Notes: generated by a model from the letters alone, not told the origin. Positions 17,434-26,133 are shown, counted from the first letter of the stretch. The stretch: 64,000 bases of DNA from Streptomyces iconiensis (GCF_028657195.3 NZ_JANCPR020000026.1:1-64000), one strand, 5' to 3'. Made by a program: numbers and translations.

Positions 17434-17644
17434 GACGGGACCACGCGCGGTCCTTGATACGGCTTGGGGAGCGCTCCGGCGAGTCACCGGCCCGCCCCCG
17501 GCATGCGCGCTGGTCACCGAAGTCGCCGAAGGGCGGCGCCAGTTGTTGCGCCGTCAGGTGCGTGCGGCGGTGCGTGCGGGGTTCGTTGGCGGCGGGTGGA
17601 GGGGATCCCGGGATGAGACGTGTGGAGCGATCCTGGGGGAGTCG

Positions 17645-18064
17645 GTGTCGCAGCAGGGCGGTCAGGGAAACGAGGCGGAGATCATCGCGCTGCTCATGCG
17701 TGAGTACGAGTCGCTTCGGGCGGAAGTCTCACAGCGCATAGCCGCGAGGATGCAGGTGCTCGGATTCTCGGGTGTGATCGCTGCTCTCATGGCGACAGGA
17801 GGGCTCTCCCCTGATGAACCCAATCTCTATCTCGCGGTCCTCAGCATCATTCTCGGCCTGCTCTGGCTGCGTGACTGCAATCAGGGCATGCAGCGCCTCG
17901 GCAGGCACCTTCGCGAGGTCGAGGAAGAGGTGAACCGCCTGTCGACCCGTGCGTACGGCAGCGGCGCGCTGTCCTGGGAACGGAAACGGCACAGGAGCCG
18001 GCAGAGCGAGAGGGCGGCCTGGCGAATTGTCGGGCGCATCGGCGGTTGGACCTCGCGCAATTGA
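17645..18064 (+). CDS. Small membrane protein of unknown function
   Basis: A 139-residue protein with an acidic helical N-terminus (EAEIIALLMREYESLRAEVS), one or two hydrophobic segments (VLGFSGVIAALMATGGL and LYLAVLSIILGLLWL) and a charged, basic C-terminal tail. GTG 17645 is preceded by GGGGGAG. No family recognised; hairpin-like two-pass membrane proteins of this size are common in streptomycetes. It is convergent with folA and independent of the MarR gene, from which 210 bases separate it. Confidence 0.6.
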   Translation: MSQQGGQGNEAEIIALLMREYESLRAEVSQRIAARMQVLGFSGVIAALMATGGLSPDEPNLYLAVLSIILGLLWLRDCNQGMQRLGRHLREVEEEVNRLSTRAYGSGALSWERKRHRSRQSERAAWRIVGRIGGWTSRN

Positions 18065-18200
18065 CCAGTTGAGACCGGTAGGGCAGATGCTGGTCGTCGA
18101 GTTGGCTGTGCACGGGAATGCTTCGGCACAGCTCAAACCGCGTCGTACTGCCCGAACAACGTGCCGCTCCGGCGACTCAGAGGTGGGTGCGGGGCAACGG

Positions 18201-18704
18201 TCACCGGGTGTAGGTGCGGATGCGGTAACGCAGCCCGGACGTCGAGAACTGCCAGTCTGTGTCCTCGGCGACTTTCCACGTGGGGTCCGGTGTGGGGGCG
18301 TAGGTGTCGCCGTCCACTGTCGAGTCGACTTCTGTCACCGAGAGCGTCGTGGCGTATTCCATCGCGGCGCGGTAGATTTCGCCGCCGCCGATCACCCATG
18401 CCGCGGCAGGAGAAGTCGGCTCCGACGGCTCGGCCGCGAGTCGCAGCGCCGCGGCGACGGACCCGGCACGTTCCGCGCCTTCGGCCACCCACCGCGGATT
18501 ACGAGTCACCACGATGTTGCGCCTGCCCGGCAGCGGGCGGAATCGCGGAGGCAGCGAATCCCATGTTCTGCGCCCCATCACCACAGGACGACCGCGGGTC
18601 GTCGCCTTGAAATGCGCCATGTCCTCGGGAAGTCGCCACGGAATCCCGTTGTCGGCGCCGATCACGCCATCGAGGGTCTGTGCCCAGATCAGCCCGACGT
18701 TCAT
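18201..18704 (-). CDS. folA: Dihydrofolate reductase
   Basis: A 167-residue DHFR: MNVGLIWAQTLDGVIGADNG, then IPWRLPEDMAHFKATT (substrate/NADPH contacts, including the conserved Asp/Glu of the active site), VVMGRRTWDSLP and WVIGGGEIYRAAM. It reduces dihydrofolate to tetrahydrofolate with NADPH. Its ATG overlaps the stop codon of thyA by 4 bp (ATGA), so the two are translationally coupled. This pairing is functional: ThyA oxidises methylene-tetrahydrofolate to dihydrofolate, which DHFR recycles. Confidence 0.96.
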   Translation of the reverse strand: MNVGLIWAQTLDGVIGADNGIPWRLPEDMAHFKATTRGRPVVMGRRTWDSLPPRFRPLPGRRNIVVTRNPRWVAEGAERAGSVAAALRLAAEPSEPTSPAAAWVIGGGEIYRAAMEYATTLSVTEVDSTVDGDTYAPTPDPTWKVAEDTDWQFSTSGLRYRIRTYTR

Positions 18705-19498
18705 ACCGCGACCGGGGCCTTGATGGCCGGATGGTGCTCGTAGTCGAGCACCTCCACATCGGCGTAGGTGTAGGCGAAAAGCGAGTCGGCCCGGCGCAGA
18801 CGCAGCTCGGGGAACTCGAACGGGGTGCGCGAGAGCTGCTTGGTGACCTGCTCGACGTGGTTGTCGTAGATGTGGCAGTCGCCGCCGGTCCAGATGAAGT
18901 CACCCGGCACAAGGCCGGTCTGCTGCGCCACCATATGCGTGAGCAGGGCATAGCTCGCGATGTTGAACGGGACGCCGAGGAAAAGGTCCGCGCTGCGCTG
19001 GTACAGCTGACAGGAGAGCCTGCCGTCCGCGACGTAGAACTGGAAGAAGGCGTGACACGGCGCGAGCGCCATCTTGTCCAGCTCGGCGACGTTCCAGGCG
19101 GAGACGATCATCCGGCGGGAGTCCGGGTCCCGGCGCAGGGTGTCGAGGACCTCGCTGATCTGGTCGATGTGCCGGCCGTCAGGGGTGGGCCAGGAGCGCC
19201 ACTGCGCACCGTAGACGGGACCGAGTTCGCCGTTCGCGTCGGCCCATTCGTCCCAGATGGTGACGCCGTGCTCCCGCAACCAGCCGACGTTCGAGTCGCC
19301 ACGCAGGAACCACAGCAGCTCGTACACGATGGATCTGAGGTGCACCTTCTTGGTGGTGACCAGCGGGAACCCCCGCGAGAGGTCATAACGCAGTTGGTGC
19401 CCGAAGACACTCCGGGTGCCGGTCCCCGTCCGGTCGGCTTTGGCCGTCCCGGAGGTGAGTGCCAGCCTCAACAGGTCTTCGTACTGGGTGTCCGCCAC
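18701..19498 (-). CDS. thyA: Thymidylate synthase (ThyA type)
   Basis: A 265-residue protein, close to the 264 of E. coli ThyA and collinear with it. The active-site block LAPCHAFFQFYV gives nucleophile Cys148; DRTGTGTRSVFGHQ binds phosphate; QRSADLFLGVPFNIASYALL and HIYDNHVEQ bind dUMP. It makes dTMP from dUMP using methylene-tetrahydrofolate, in the cytoplasm. I chose GTG 19498; the longer frame upstream is unconserved. Many actinobacteria rely on flavin-dependent ThyX instead, so a ThyA-DHFR pair may be an additional or acquired route. Confidence 0.96.
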   Translation of the reverse strand: MADTQYEDLLRLALTSGTAKADRTGTGTRSVFGHQLRYDLSRGFPLVTTKKVHLRSIVYELLWFLRGDSNVGWLREHGVTIWDEWADANGELGPVYGAQWRSWPTPDGRHIDQISEVLDTLRRDPDSRRMIVSAWNVAELDKMALAPCHAFFQFYVADGRLSCQLYQRSADLFLGVPFNIASYALLTHMVAQQTGLVPGDFIWTGGDCHIYDNHVEQVTKQLSRTPFEFPELRLRRADSLFAYTYADVEVLDYEHHPAIKAPVAV

Positions 19499-19839
19499 AG
19501 CCGTCGAGTCTACGGGCCACCTGAACGCGGACTCGACGTTCCCGCAGCTGGAGCAGCCGTGCCGCGTCACAGCCACTCGTCGGCGGCTGCGACCGAGGGG
19601 GCCGGGCCGCAGCCGGTACGCGCGTGCTGCGCGGGGACGTTCGCGCGGCGGGGCGGGTGAGGGAGGCCGCCGCCGGTACCCGGAGTGCGCGGCCGAGGAA
19701 CGGGCCGCCGGGCCGTCGGTCACGGCTTCATCGCATGGCGGGCTGGGCATAGGCTCCCGGCACGAGCGGAGCGGCGTGACAAGCGGGACCAGCGCGACGA
19801 GCGGGACGCGCGGGACGGCGAAGAGGGAGGGGCCTCGGA
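19499..19839. other. Intergenic with low-complexity repeats
   Basis: About 340 bases between thyA and the divergent methyltransferase. The 3' part (about 19760-19830) is a degenerate repeat of GCGGGAC/GACGAGCG motifs. No gene seen; both promoters must lie here. Confidence 0.5.
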
Positions 19840-20661
19840 GTGAGTGAGTACATCAGCCCGTCGAGCGGCGCCAGCGGGCAGGCGGCTGCGACGGCGGTGG
19901 CGCACAACGCCAGAGTCTGGAACTACTGGCTGGGCGGCAAGAATTACTATCCCGTTGACCAGCAGGTCGGCGATCACGTACTCGGTATGTTCCCCACCAT
20001 CGCCGAAGTGGCCCGCGCCGACCGGGCGTTCCTCAGCCGGGCCGTCACCTATCTGACGGGCAGGGTGGGGATACGGCAGTTCCTCGACATCGGTACGGGC
20101 CTGCCCACCGTCGACAACACCCATGAGGTCGCCCAGCGCATCGCGCCCGAGTCGCGGATCGTGTACGTCGACAACGATCCCACCGTTCTCGTACACGCTC
20201 GTGCGCTGCTCACCAGCTCCCCCGAGGGCGCGACGGACTACATCGACGCCGACGCGCACGACCCGGAGACGATCCTGCGAGGCGCAGCGCGGACGCTGGA
20301 CTTCGACCGCCCCGTTGCCGTGATGATGCTCGGCATCCTCAACTTCGTCCTGGAAACGGACAAGGCGAAGTCGATCGTGGAACAGGTCATGGCCGCCGTG
20401 CCCTCCGGCAGCTATCTCGTCCTCACCCACCCCACTTTCGAGGTCGGCGGCGAGGGCGGTGCCGAGATGATGCGGTTCTGGAACGAGAACGCCACGCCCC
20501 CGATCACCGGCCGCGACAGCTCCCAGATCGCGGACTTCTTCGAGGGCCTGGAATTGGTGGAACCGGGCATAGTGCCCTGCTCGCGATGGCGGCCCGAGCA
20601 GTCGGCGGACGAGAGCGAGAACGAGGTCGCCGAGTTCGGAGTGGTGGGCCGCAAGCCGTAG
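19840..20661 (+). CDS. SAM-dependent methyltransferase, DUF574/Methyltransf_19 type
   Basis: A 273-residue protein with the diagnostic N-terminal VAHNARVWNYWLGGKNYYPV and the SAM-binding block IRQFLDIGTGLPTVDNTHEV, followed by RIVYVDNDPTVLVHARALL and VAVMMLGILNFV. This family is much expanded in streptomycetes, usually beside regulators or secondary-metabolism genes; its acceptor is not known. GTG start with a GA-rich ribosome-binding site. Divergent from thyA, convergent with a TetR gene. Confidence 0.92.
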   Translation: MSEYISPSSGASGQAAATAVAHNARVWNYWLGGKNYYPVDQQVGDHVLGMFPTIAEVARADRAFLSRAVTYLTGRVGIRQFLDIGTGLPTVDNTHEVAQRIAPESRIVYVDNDPTVLVHARALLTSSPEGATDYIDADAHDPETILRGAARTLDFDRPVAVMMLGILNFVLETDKAKSIVEQVMAAVPSGSYLVLTHPTFEVGGEGGAEMMRFWNENATPPITGRDSSQIADFFEGLELVEPGIVPCSRWRPEQSADESENEVAEFGVVGRKP

Positions 20662-20821
20662 GCGGCGCGATACCGACCGGCCCCGCCACCGTATGCCCCG
20701 GCCTGCGACTTCCTGGCCTGCGGCCTCCCGGCCCGGGGGCGCGGTCAGCCCGGCGGAGCCGCCGGGGCAGGTCACGTCGCGGTGATCCGTTGGTGTGTCG
20801 CGCCTCGCAGGCAGCGGCGCA

Positions 20822-20866
20822 CCCGTACGGGCCGCTCCCGTACGGACCGTTCTCGTACGGACCGCG
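20822..20866. repeat. Three 15-bp tandem units
   Basis: Three adjacent 15-mers of form CCCGTACGGNCCGNT, each with a CGTACG palindrome, lie between two convergent genes. They could translate as a PYGP repeat, but I see no gene around them. Confidence 0.65.
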
Positions 20867-20919
20867 CCCCGCGGACCGGCGCCCCCGTGGGGGGCCCGGC
20901 ATGCCCGGTCGGGTCGGTC

Positions 20920-21546
20920 TTACTCGGGCAGGCGGGCAAGGATCGCCTCCAGGCCGTAGGTGAAGCGGTCCTCGAAGGCGCCCTGGTGCATGTGTGCGGC
21001 GACCCGGTGCAGCGCTGGGTGCGTGTCGGCGTCCACGGCCCGGGTCAGCCGGTCGTCGAGCCGGTCGGGCGCGGCCTGTTCCTCCTGAACGAGGCCCAGC
21101 AGGAAGTAGATGACGGTCCACGCCGTCCAGGCCGCGTGTTCCTCGTCCGCTCCCGCCTCCAGCAGGGCATCGACGAGGCAGTCGGCGAAACGCAGGGTGT
21201 GCGGCTCGGCCGGGTAGGTCCCGGCCGCCAGAGCGGCGCCGTCGCGGTGCGCGAGCAGCGCTCGCCGGTAGCGGCCGGCCAGTTCACGCGCCCGTTGCCG
21301 TGGCGCTGAGGGCAGCTTCGCGTAGTCGATTCCGCCCACGATGGCGTCGGCCATGAGCTCCAGCATCCGGGCCTTGGTCTTCACGTGCCACAGGACGGTG
21401 TTCATGCGCACCCCCAGGCGGTCGGCCACCGCCCGGGTCGACAGGCCCTCCAGCCCTCGGTCCTCCAGCACCTGCAGTGCGGCGTCGATCACGGCCGTAC
21501 GTGTGAGCTGGCCTGCGGCGTCTTCCCTGGCTTGCTTCCTGGTCAC
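20920..21546 (-). CDS. TetR-family regulator (TetR_C class)
   Basis: A 208-residue regulator. The HTH (TRTAVIDAALQVLEDRGLEG, then VADRLGVRMNTVLWHVKTKA, residues about 14-60) and an all-helical C-terminal domain place it near classical TetR. The GTG start at 21546 lies inside the first of two identical operator palindromes. It is divergent from an FAD-dependent monooxygenase of the type that inactivates or tailors aromatic polyketides and tetracyclines, so a drug or aromatic ligand is plausible. Confidence 0.92.
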   Translation of the reverse strand: MTRKQAREDAAGQLTRTAVIDAALQVLEDRGLEGLSTRAVADRLGVRMNTVLWHVKTKARMLELMADAIVGGIDYAKLPSAPRQRARELAGRYRRALLAHRDGAALAAGTYPAEPHTLRFADCLVDALLEAGADEEHAAWTAWTVIYFLLGLVQEEQAAPDRLDDRLTRAVDADTHPALHRVAAHMHQGAFEDRFTYGLEAILARLPE

Positions 21547-21585
21547 TGACCTAGTTTACTTCGGGAACGTTCCTGGTCACTGACC
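21541..21585. promoter_or_regulatory. TetR operator: two identical palindromes around a third
   Basis: GGTCACTGACC occurs at 21541-21551 and 21575-21585, 34 bp apart, each a perfect palindrome about one central base. Between them GGAACGTTCC (21564-21573) is a different perfect palindrome. All lie in the 64-bp divergent intergenic region and its edge. Confidence 0.82.
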
Positions 21586-21610
21586 AAGACCTGAGTGAAG
21601 GAGAAAGACC

Positions 21611-23104
21611 ATGACTTACCAGGTCGCCGTCGCCGGAGGCGGGCCCGTGGGCCTGTGGCTGGCCGCCGAACTGCGCCGCTGCGGCATCACCGTCGTGGTC
21701 GTCGAAACGCGCACCGAACGCGACACGCGCTCCCGCGCCCTGACCGTGCACCCCCGCACCATCGAGACGTTCGCCTCCCGCGGCGTGCACCAGCCCTTCA
21801 CCAGCGAGGGCGTATCGCTGCCCGGCGGGCACTTCGGCGGGCTGGACACCCGGCTGGACTTCCGCCGCCTGCCCAGCCCGTTCCCGCACACGCTCGCCCT
21901 GCCGCAGGAGCGCACCGAGGCACTGCTGGAGCAGCAGGCACTCGAACTGGGGGCGACCATTCTGCGCGGCCATGAGGTCACAGGTCTGAGCGAGGAACCC
22001 GACGGTGTCCGCGTGCACATCCAGGCACCCGACGGCCCCCGCACGGTGGAGGTGTCCTACGTGGTGGGCTGCGACGGCGTACGCAGTACGGTGCGCGAAG
22101 CGGCCGGCATCGACTACCCCGGCACCGACTCCACCGTGCTCGGCTGGCTCGGCGACCTCGTCCTCGATGAGCCCCCGGCGCCCGGTCACAGCCGGTTCGG
22201 GCCGGACGGCATACTGATGGCCGTTCCCATGCCAGGCGGCCTTCACCGCCTCGTCGGCACCGTCCCCCGCGACATCACCACCGACTGGCCCGGCGAACTG
22301 ACCCTGGACGAACTGCGCGAGAACGTCGTCGCCCTGGCCGGCACCGACTTCGGCATGCGCGACCCCGTCTGGCTCTCCCGCTTCGGCAACGCCACCCGGC
22401 TGGCGGCCCAGTACCGGCACGGCCGCGTCTTCCTCGCGGGCGACGCCGCACACCAGCACTTCCCCGCCGGGGGAGTCGGCATGAACGTCGGCATCCAGGA
22501 CGCCGGCAACCTCGCCTGGAAGCTCGCCGCCACCCTCAACGGCTGGGCTCCCGGAACCCTGCTGGACACGTACCACGCCGAACGCCACCCGGTCGGCGTC
22601 AACCTCACCGAGACCAGCCGCGCCCAGGTCGCCCTCATGACCGCCTTCAGCCCGGAAGGGCGCAGCCTGCGCGACCTGTTCAGCAGGCTGATCGGTGCAC
22701 TGCCCGACCTCAACGACCAACTCGCCGCGCAGGTCAGCTCCCTCGCCGTCGCCTACCCGCCGCCCGCGCCCGACGCCCACCAGCTGACCGGCACCCGCGC
22801 CGGTGACCTCGCCCTCGACGACACCAACGCCCTCGACGACACCAACCTGTTCGCGCTGCTGCGCGCCGACAGCTACCTGCTGCTCGACCTCACCGGCAAC
22901 CCGGACCAGCCCCTCCACCACCTCACCCGGCCCGGCCTCCGCGTGCACACCGGCACCGTGCACGCGCCCCCGGCCGAGTGGGCCGGCATACGTGCAGCGC
23001 TCATCCGCCCCGACGGCCATGTCGCCTGGGCCGGTGCGGACAGCCACGACGCCGCCCTCGTCAACGACCTCACCGCCGCCCTCGCCACCACCCACCGCGA
23101 GTGA
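21611..23104 (+). CDS. FAD-dependent aromatic monooxygenase
   Basis: A 497-residue class A flavoprotein hydroxylase. GGGPVG at residues 9-14 is the dinucleotide-binding loop; VVGCDGVRSTVREAAG is the DG motif binding FAD and NAD(P)H; VFLAGDAAHQHFPAGGVGMN is the second FAD motif. A thioredoxin-like C-terminal domain completes the Rdm/Pga-type architecture. It hydroxylates polyaromatic substrates; relatives include rifampicin and tetracycline modifying enzymes. A small in-frame duplication (LDDTNALDDTN) near residue 400 looks recent. Controlled by the divergent TetR. Confidence 0.93.
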   Translation: MTYQVAVAGGGPVGLWLAAELRRCGITVVVVETRTERDTRSRALTVHPRTIETFASRGVHQPFTSEGVSLPGGHFGGLDTRLDFRRLPSPFPHTLALPQERTEALLEQQALELGATILRGHEVTGLSEEPDGVRVHIQAPDGPRTVEVSYVVGCDGVRSTVREAAGIDYPGTDSTVLGWLGDLVLDEPPAPGHSRFGPDGILMAVPMPGGLHRLVGTVPRDITTDWPGELTLDELRENVVALAGTDFGMRDPVWLSRFGNATRLAAQYRHGRVFLAGDAAHQHFPAGGVGMNVGIQDAGNLAWKLAATLNGWAPGTLLDTYHAERHPVGVNLTETSRAQVALMTAFSPEGRSLRDLFSRLIGALPDLNDQLAAQVSSLAVAYPPPAPDAHQLTGTRAGDLALDDTNALDDTNLFALLRADSYLLLDLTGNPDQPLHHLTRPGLRVHTGTVHAPPAEWAGIRAALIRPDGHVAWAGADSHDAALVNDLTAALATTHRE

Positions 23105-23230
23105 CCCGGCGGACACCCATCGGCCGGGAATGTGCCGAGGCTGGGCCACGTTCGGGCGAGAGCGAGAGGCGAACCCGGCGGCTGTCGAGCGTCTCCGGGC
23201 TCCGGCCCCACGCGCTCCGACGCCCGTCCC

Positions 23231-23292
23231 CAGACTTCCGCGTACAGACAGTCCCAGAGACTTCCGCGTACACACAGACGCGTACCGACAGA
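23231..23292 (+). promoter_or_regulatory. Direct-repeat promoter region of alpha/beta hydrolase
   Basis: AGACTTCCGCGTACA recurs at 23232 and 23258, within 21-bp copies 26 bp apart (23231-23251 and 23257-23277); a shortened third copy (CGCGTACCGACAG) ends just before the ribosome-binding site. Spacing near 2.5 helical turns suggests a regulator array or promoter duplication. Confidence 0.55.
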
Positions 23293-23302
23293 GGAGTGAT
23301 CC

Positions 23303-24190
23303 GTGAGCAAGATCGAGCAGACTGTCGAGGTTCCCCACCTCGGTGGGTCGACCGTCGGGTACACCTTCGCCAGGCCGTACGATCCCGCGCTCCCGACGCT
23401 GGTCCTGATCAACTCGTACACCACCTCGGCCGAGCTGTACCGGCCGCAGTTCGCCGACCCGGCGCTGGGTTCCGCTGTCAACCTGCTCGCTCTGGAGCCC
23501 TACGGGCACGGCCGCACGAGGGCCTCGTACCGGCACTTCACCTACTGGGACAGTGCGGTCGCGAACCTGCAGGCTCTCGCGGCCCTCGGGATCGATGAGA
23601 CCTTCGTGCTGGGAACCTCGCAGGGCGGCTGGGTGGCGGTCCGCATGGCGCTGCTCGCTCCGGACACCGTGAAGGGTCTGATCACGCTCGGCACGTCGAT
23701 GGACTCCGAAAGCCGGCGCAGCCGCGATCTGGGGTGCTGGGACGGTATCGGGTTCAACACCCCGCTCATCGACGACCTCGCCGACCCGGTCGGCGAGGAC
23801 TGGGTCGTGCCGGACGAGCTGGTGGACGGCGTGTTCGAAACGGCCCTGGGCGGAGTCGCAGGCGAGGAACGCGAGTTCTGGCTCACCGCCTACCGCGCGA
23901 ACTACTCCGGTGACGCCGGACGCCGTCGTCTGCGCCTGAGCACGGTGAACCTGCGGGACCGCGACGGGCTCCACGGCAGGCTGGACGAGATCAGTTGCCC
24001 CGTCCTGTGGCTGCACGGCACCGCGGACCAGGTGTACTCCGTGCCGAACGCCCAGGAGGAGATACGGATGTTCACCGGCTCTCCCGAGGCACGCCTGGAG
24101 ATCATCGAGGGTGGGCAGCACTTCCTGAGTGCCTCGAACCCCGATGAGGTCGACTCAGCGGCGATCGAGTTCGTGAAGCGCTGGGTCTGA
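23303..24190 (+). CDS. Alpha/beta hydrolase
   Basis: A 295-residue alpha/beta-hydrolase. LGTSQGGW holds nucleophile S106; LWLHGTADQVYSVP carries the acid residue; IIEGGQHFLSASNPDEV the catalytic His. GTG start after a GAGG. It lies 198 bases after the FAD monooxygenase, separated by a direct-repeat region, so it probably has its own promoter. Possible lactonase/esterase acting on the same class of compounds; not shown by sequence. Confidence 0.9.
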   Translation: MSKIEQTVEVPHLGGSTVGYTFARPYDPALPTLVLINSYTTSAELYRPQFADPALGSAVNLLALEPYGHGRTRASYRHFTYWDSAVANLQALAALGIDETFVLGTSQGGWVAVRMALLAPDTVKGLITLGTSMDSESRRSRDLGCWDGIGFNTPLIDDLADPVGEDWVVPDELVDGVFETALGGVAGEEREFWLTAYRANYSGDAGRRRLRLSTVNLRDRDGLHGRLDEISCPVLWLHGTADQVYSVPNAQEEIRMFTGSPEARLEIIEGGQHFLSASNPDEVDSAAIEFVKRWV

Positions 24191-24196
24191 GAGGGA

Positions 24197-24238
24197 CGGG
24201 GACCGGCGAGGTGGCTGACGCTCCGTTTCCGGTCCCCG
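24197..24238. terminator. Hairpin after alpha/beta hydrolase
   Basis: CGGGGACCGG and its exact reverse complement (24229-24238) flank a 22-base loop immediately after the hydrolase stop codon. Probable terminator on the plus strand. Confidence 0.55.
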
Positions 24239-24400
24239 CCGCTTCGGGCGAAGCCGGCCGCCGAGGAGGTTGCCCCGTGGGCGGGTCCACCCCGACGGCC
24301 CCGGCACCGTTGGCGAATCCGCCTTGCCGACCGTCATGGAACGGTTCGGTCGCGAGGTCCGCACACAACGGGTCACGGGCACTCCCGCAGCGATTTCTGT

Positions 24401-24431
24401 TTGACCTTGACACAGTGGCATGGTCTTCACT
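24401..24431 (+). promoter_or_regulatory. MerR-type promoter/operator
   Basis: GACCTTGACAC-A-GTGGCATGGTC (24403-24425) is a 9-of-11 inverted repeat. A TTGACC (-35-like) overlaps its left edge and a weak TTCACT follows 19 bp later. A palindrome within an overlong spacer is the hallmark of MerR-activated promoters. It lies 29 bases before the HEAT-protein start. Confidence 0.7.
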
Positions 24432-24453
24432 GCTTGCCGAGGAGGTGGTCTCG

Positions 24454-25125
24454 ATGACGACCATCAGGCAGGAAGCGGAGACGGTACGAGCGCTTCAGGG
24501 GCTGGAGGACGACAGTTCGTCCGTGCGGCTGCGGGCCGCGCTGGCGGTCGGCACGACGCCCGACCCGCGCTTCGTCGACAAGCTCGTCGAACGATGCGCG
24601 ATCGAGCCCGAGTTCTTCGTCCGCGACATGCTGACCTGGGCGCTCACCCGCCACCCGGTGTCCATGACGCTCCCCGAGCTTGTCCGCGAAGTCCGCTCGG
24701 AACGTACACAGGCACGGAGCCAGGCGCTGCACACGCTGTCCAAGATCGGGGACCGGCGGGCGTGGCCGGTGATCACACGGGCGCTGCTGTCCGACGCCGA
24801 CGACGAGGTGGCGCGGAGTGCCTGGCGGGCGGCGGTCGTGCTCGTACCGGAGGGCGAGGAAGCGGACTTGGCCGCGGCGCTGGCGACGCAGCTCGGGCGC
24901 GGTGAGCGTGAGACGCAATTGAGCCTCAGCCGGGCGCTGATCGCACTGGGTGACACGATCGCGCCGGCCCTGCATGCTGCGACGACGGCCCCTGACCCGG
25001 GCAAGCGCACGCACGCGCTCGCCACACAACGGCTGTTGCGCGACCCGGACGCCGGATTCGAGTTCGCGATCGAGGAGGCCAAGCGCGTCACGGCCCTCGG
25101 CGGGTCGGGCCAGGAGGGAAGGTAG
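24454..25125 (+). CDS. HEAT-repeat protein
   Basis: A 223-residue all-helical protein with about five HEAT-like repeats: SSVRLRAALAVG, VRDMLTWALTR, SQALHTLSKIGDRRAWPVIT, VARSAWRAAVVL and THALATQRLL. Such solenoids bind proteins or ligands; no catalytic residues are visible. ATG 24454 follows GGAGG at good spacing. The stop is 3 bases from the MerR-HEAT gene, with which it shares the repeat type, so the two proteins may interact or share ancestry. Transcription is probably from the MerR-type promoter just upstream. Confidence 0.85.
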   Translation: MTTIRQEAETVRALQGLEDDSSSVRLRAALAVGTTPDPRFVDKLVERCAIEPEFFVRDMLTWALTRHPVSMTLPELVREVRSERTQARSQALHTLSKIGDRRAWPVITRALLSDADDEVARSAWRAAVVLVPEGEEADLAAALATQLGRGERETQLSLSRALIALGDTIAPALHAATTAPDPGKRTHALATQRLLRDPDAGFEFAIEEAKRVTALGGSGQEGR

Positions 25126-25128
25126 GAC

Positions 25129-26133
25129 GTGCTGATCGGTGAGGTGGCGCGAAGGTCCGGGGTCAGTGCCCGCATGCTCAGGCACTACGAGTCGCTCGGG
25201 CTGGTGCGCCCCTCGGGCCGTACGGACTCCGGCTATCGGGAGTACTCCGGCGAGGACATCCGGCGGATCTTCCATATCGAGAGCCTGCGGTCGCTGGGCC
25301 TGTCGCTGCGGGAGATCGGGCGCGCGCTCGACGACCCCGGCTTCATGCCCTCGGCGCTCGTCACCGACCTCATCCGTCAGACGCGCGACCGCGTCGCAGC
25401 CGAGACCGAGCTGCTCACGCGACTGCACCGGATCGATGCCGCGGACCCCACAGGATGGGAGGACGTCCTCCAGGTTGTCGCGCTCCTCCAGGCGCTGGGA
25501 TCCAAGAGCCCCGCCGCGCGCCAGCGCGCGGCCCTCTCCTTCGCCGACGAGGCCCCGGTGCCGGTGGAGGCCCTGGTCGAGGCGGCACTGAGCGAGACGG
25601 TGCCGAACGTCGCCGGAGCCCTCCGATGGGCGCTGGCGCGATCCGGCGACGGCGCCCACGCACTACTGGCCGAGGCCCTCGGCTCTCCCGTGCCCGCGGT
25701 ACGGGAACGCGCCGTTCAGGCCCTCGCCGAGCTGCCCGCCGGTGACGCCACCACGCAACTGCGGCACGCTCTCGCGCACTCCGACGCCGTGGTCCGCGGG
25801 CACGCGGCTCTGGCGCTCGGGACACGGGGAGTCACCGATGCGGTCCCGACGCTCCTCGACATGATCGTGGAGGGCAGGAACGACACCGACGCGGCCGACG
25901 CACTGAGCGTGCTGGCGAGCGACAACACGACGGCGGACCAGCTCACGGCCGAACTCGTCGACCGCCTCGCCCAGGACACCACCGAACCGCCCGCACGCGG
26001 CCGGCTGACCCAGGCGCTGGCGGGCATCCCGGGACCGGCGGCGGCACGCGCCCTCGGGGAGCTGTCACATGACGAGGACCGCGCTGTCGCCCTGACCGCC
26101 ACGTACCTTCTCCACCTGCGCGACGCACGGTGA
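25129..26133 (+). CDS. MerR-family regulator fused to HEAT repeats
   Basis: A 334-residue protein. Residues 1-70 are a textbook MerR HTH (LIGEVARRSGVSARMLRHYE, YREYSGEDIRRI, LGLSLREIG), followed by a coiled-coil dimerisation helix to about 105. Instead of a small effector domain, the remaining 220 residues are HEAT-like helical repeats (RQRAALSFAD, VAGALRWALA, VRERAVQALAELP, VRGHAALALGTRG). It is co-transcribed with the separate HEAT protein and likely autoregulates through the promoter at 24401. The signal sensed is unknown. Confidence 0.92.
   Translation: MLIGEVARRSGVSARMLRHYESLGLVRPSGRTDSGYREYSGEDIRRIFHIESLRSLGLSLREIGRALDDPGFMPSALVTDLIRQTRDRVAAETELLTRLHRIDAADPTGWEDVLQVVALLQALGSKSPAARQRAALSFADEAPVPVEALVEAALSETVPNVAGALRWALARSGDGAHALLAEALGSPVPAVRERAVQALAELPAGDATTQLRHALAHSDAVVRGHAALALGTRGVTDAVPTLLDMIVEGRNDTDAADALSVLASDNTTADQLTAELVDRLAQDTTEPPARGRLTQALAGIPGPAAARALGELSHDEDRAVALTATYLLHLRDAR

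Noticed and set aside
21551..24121. Minus-strand open frame of 856 codons
   Set aside because: Antisense shadow of the FAD monooxygenase and alpha/beta hydrolase; Gly/Val/Glu-rich with no domain.
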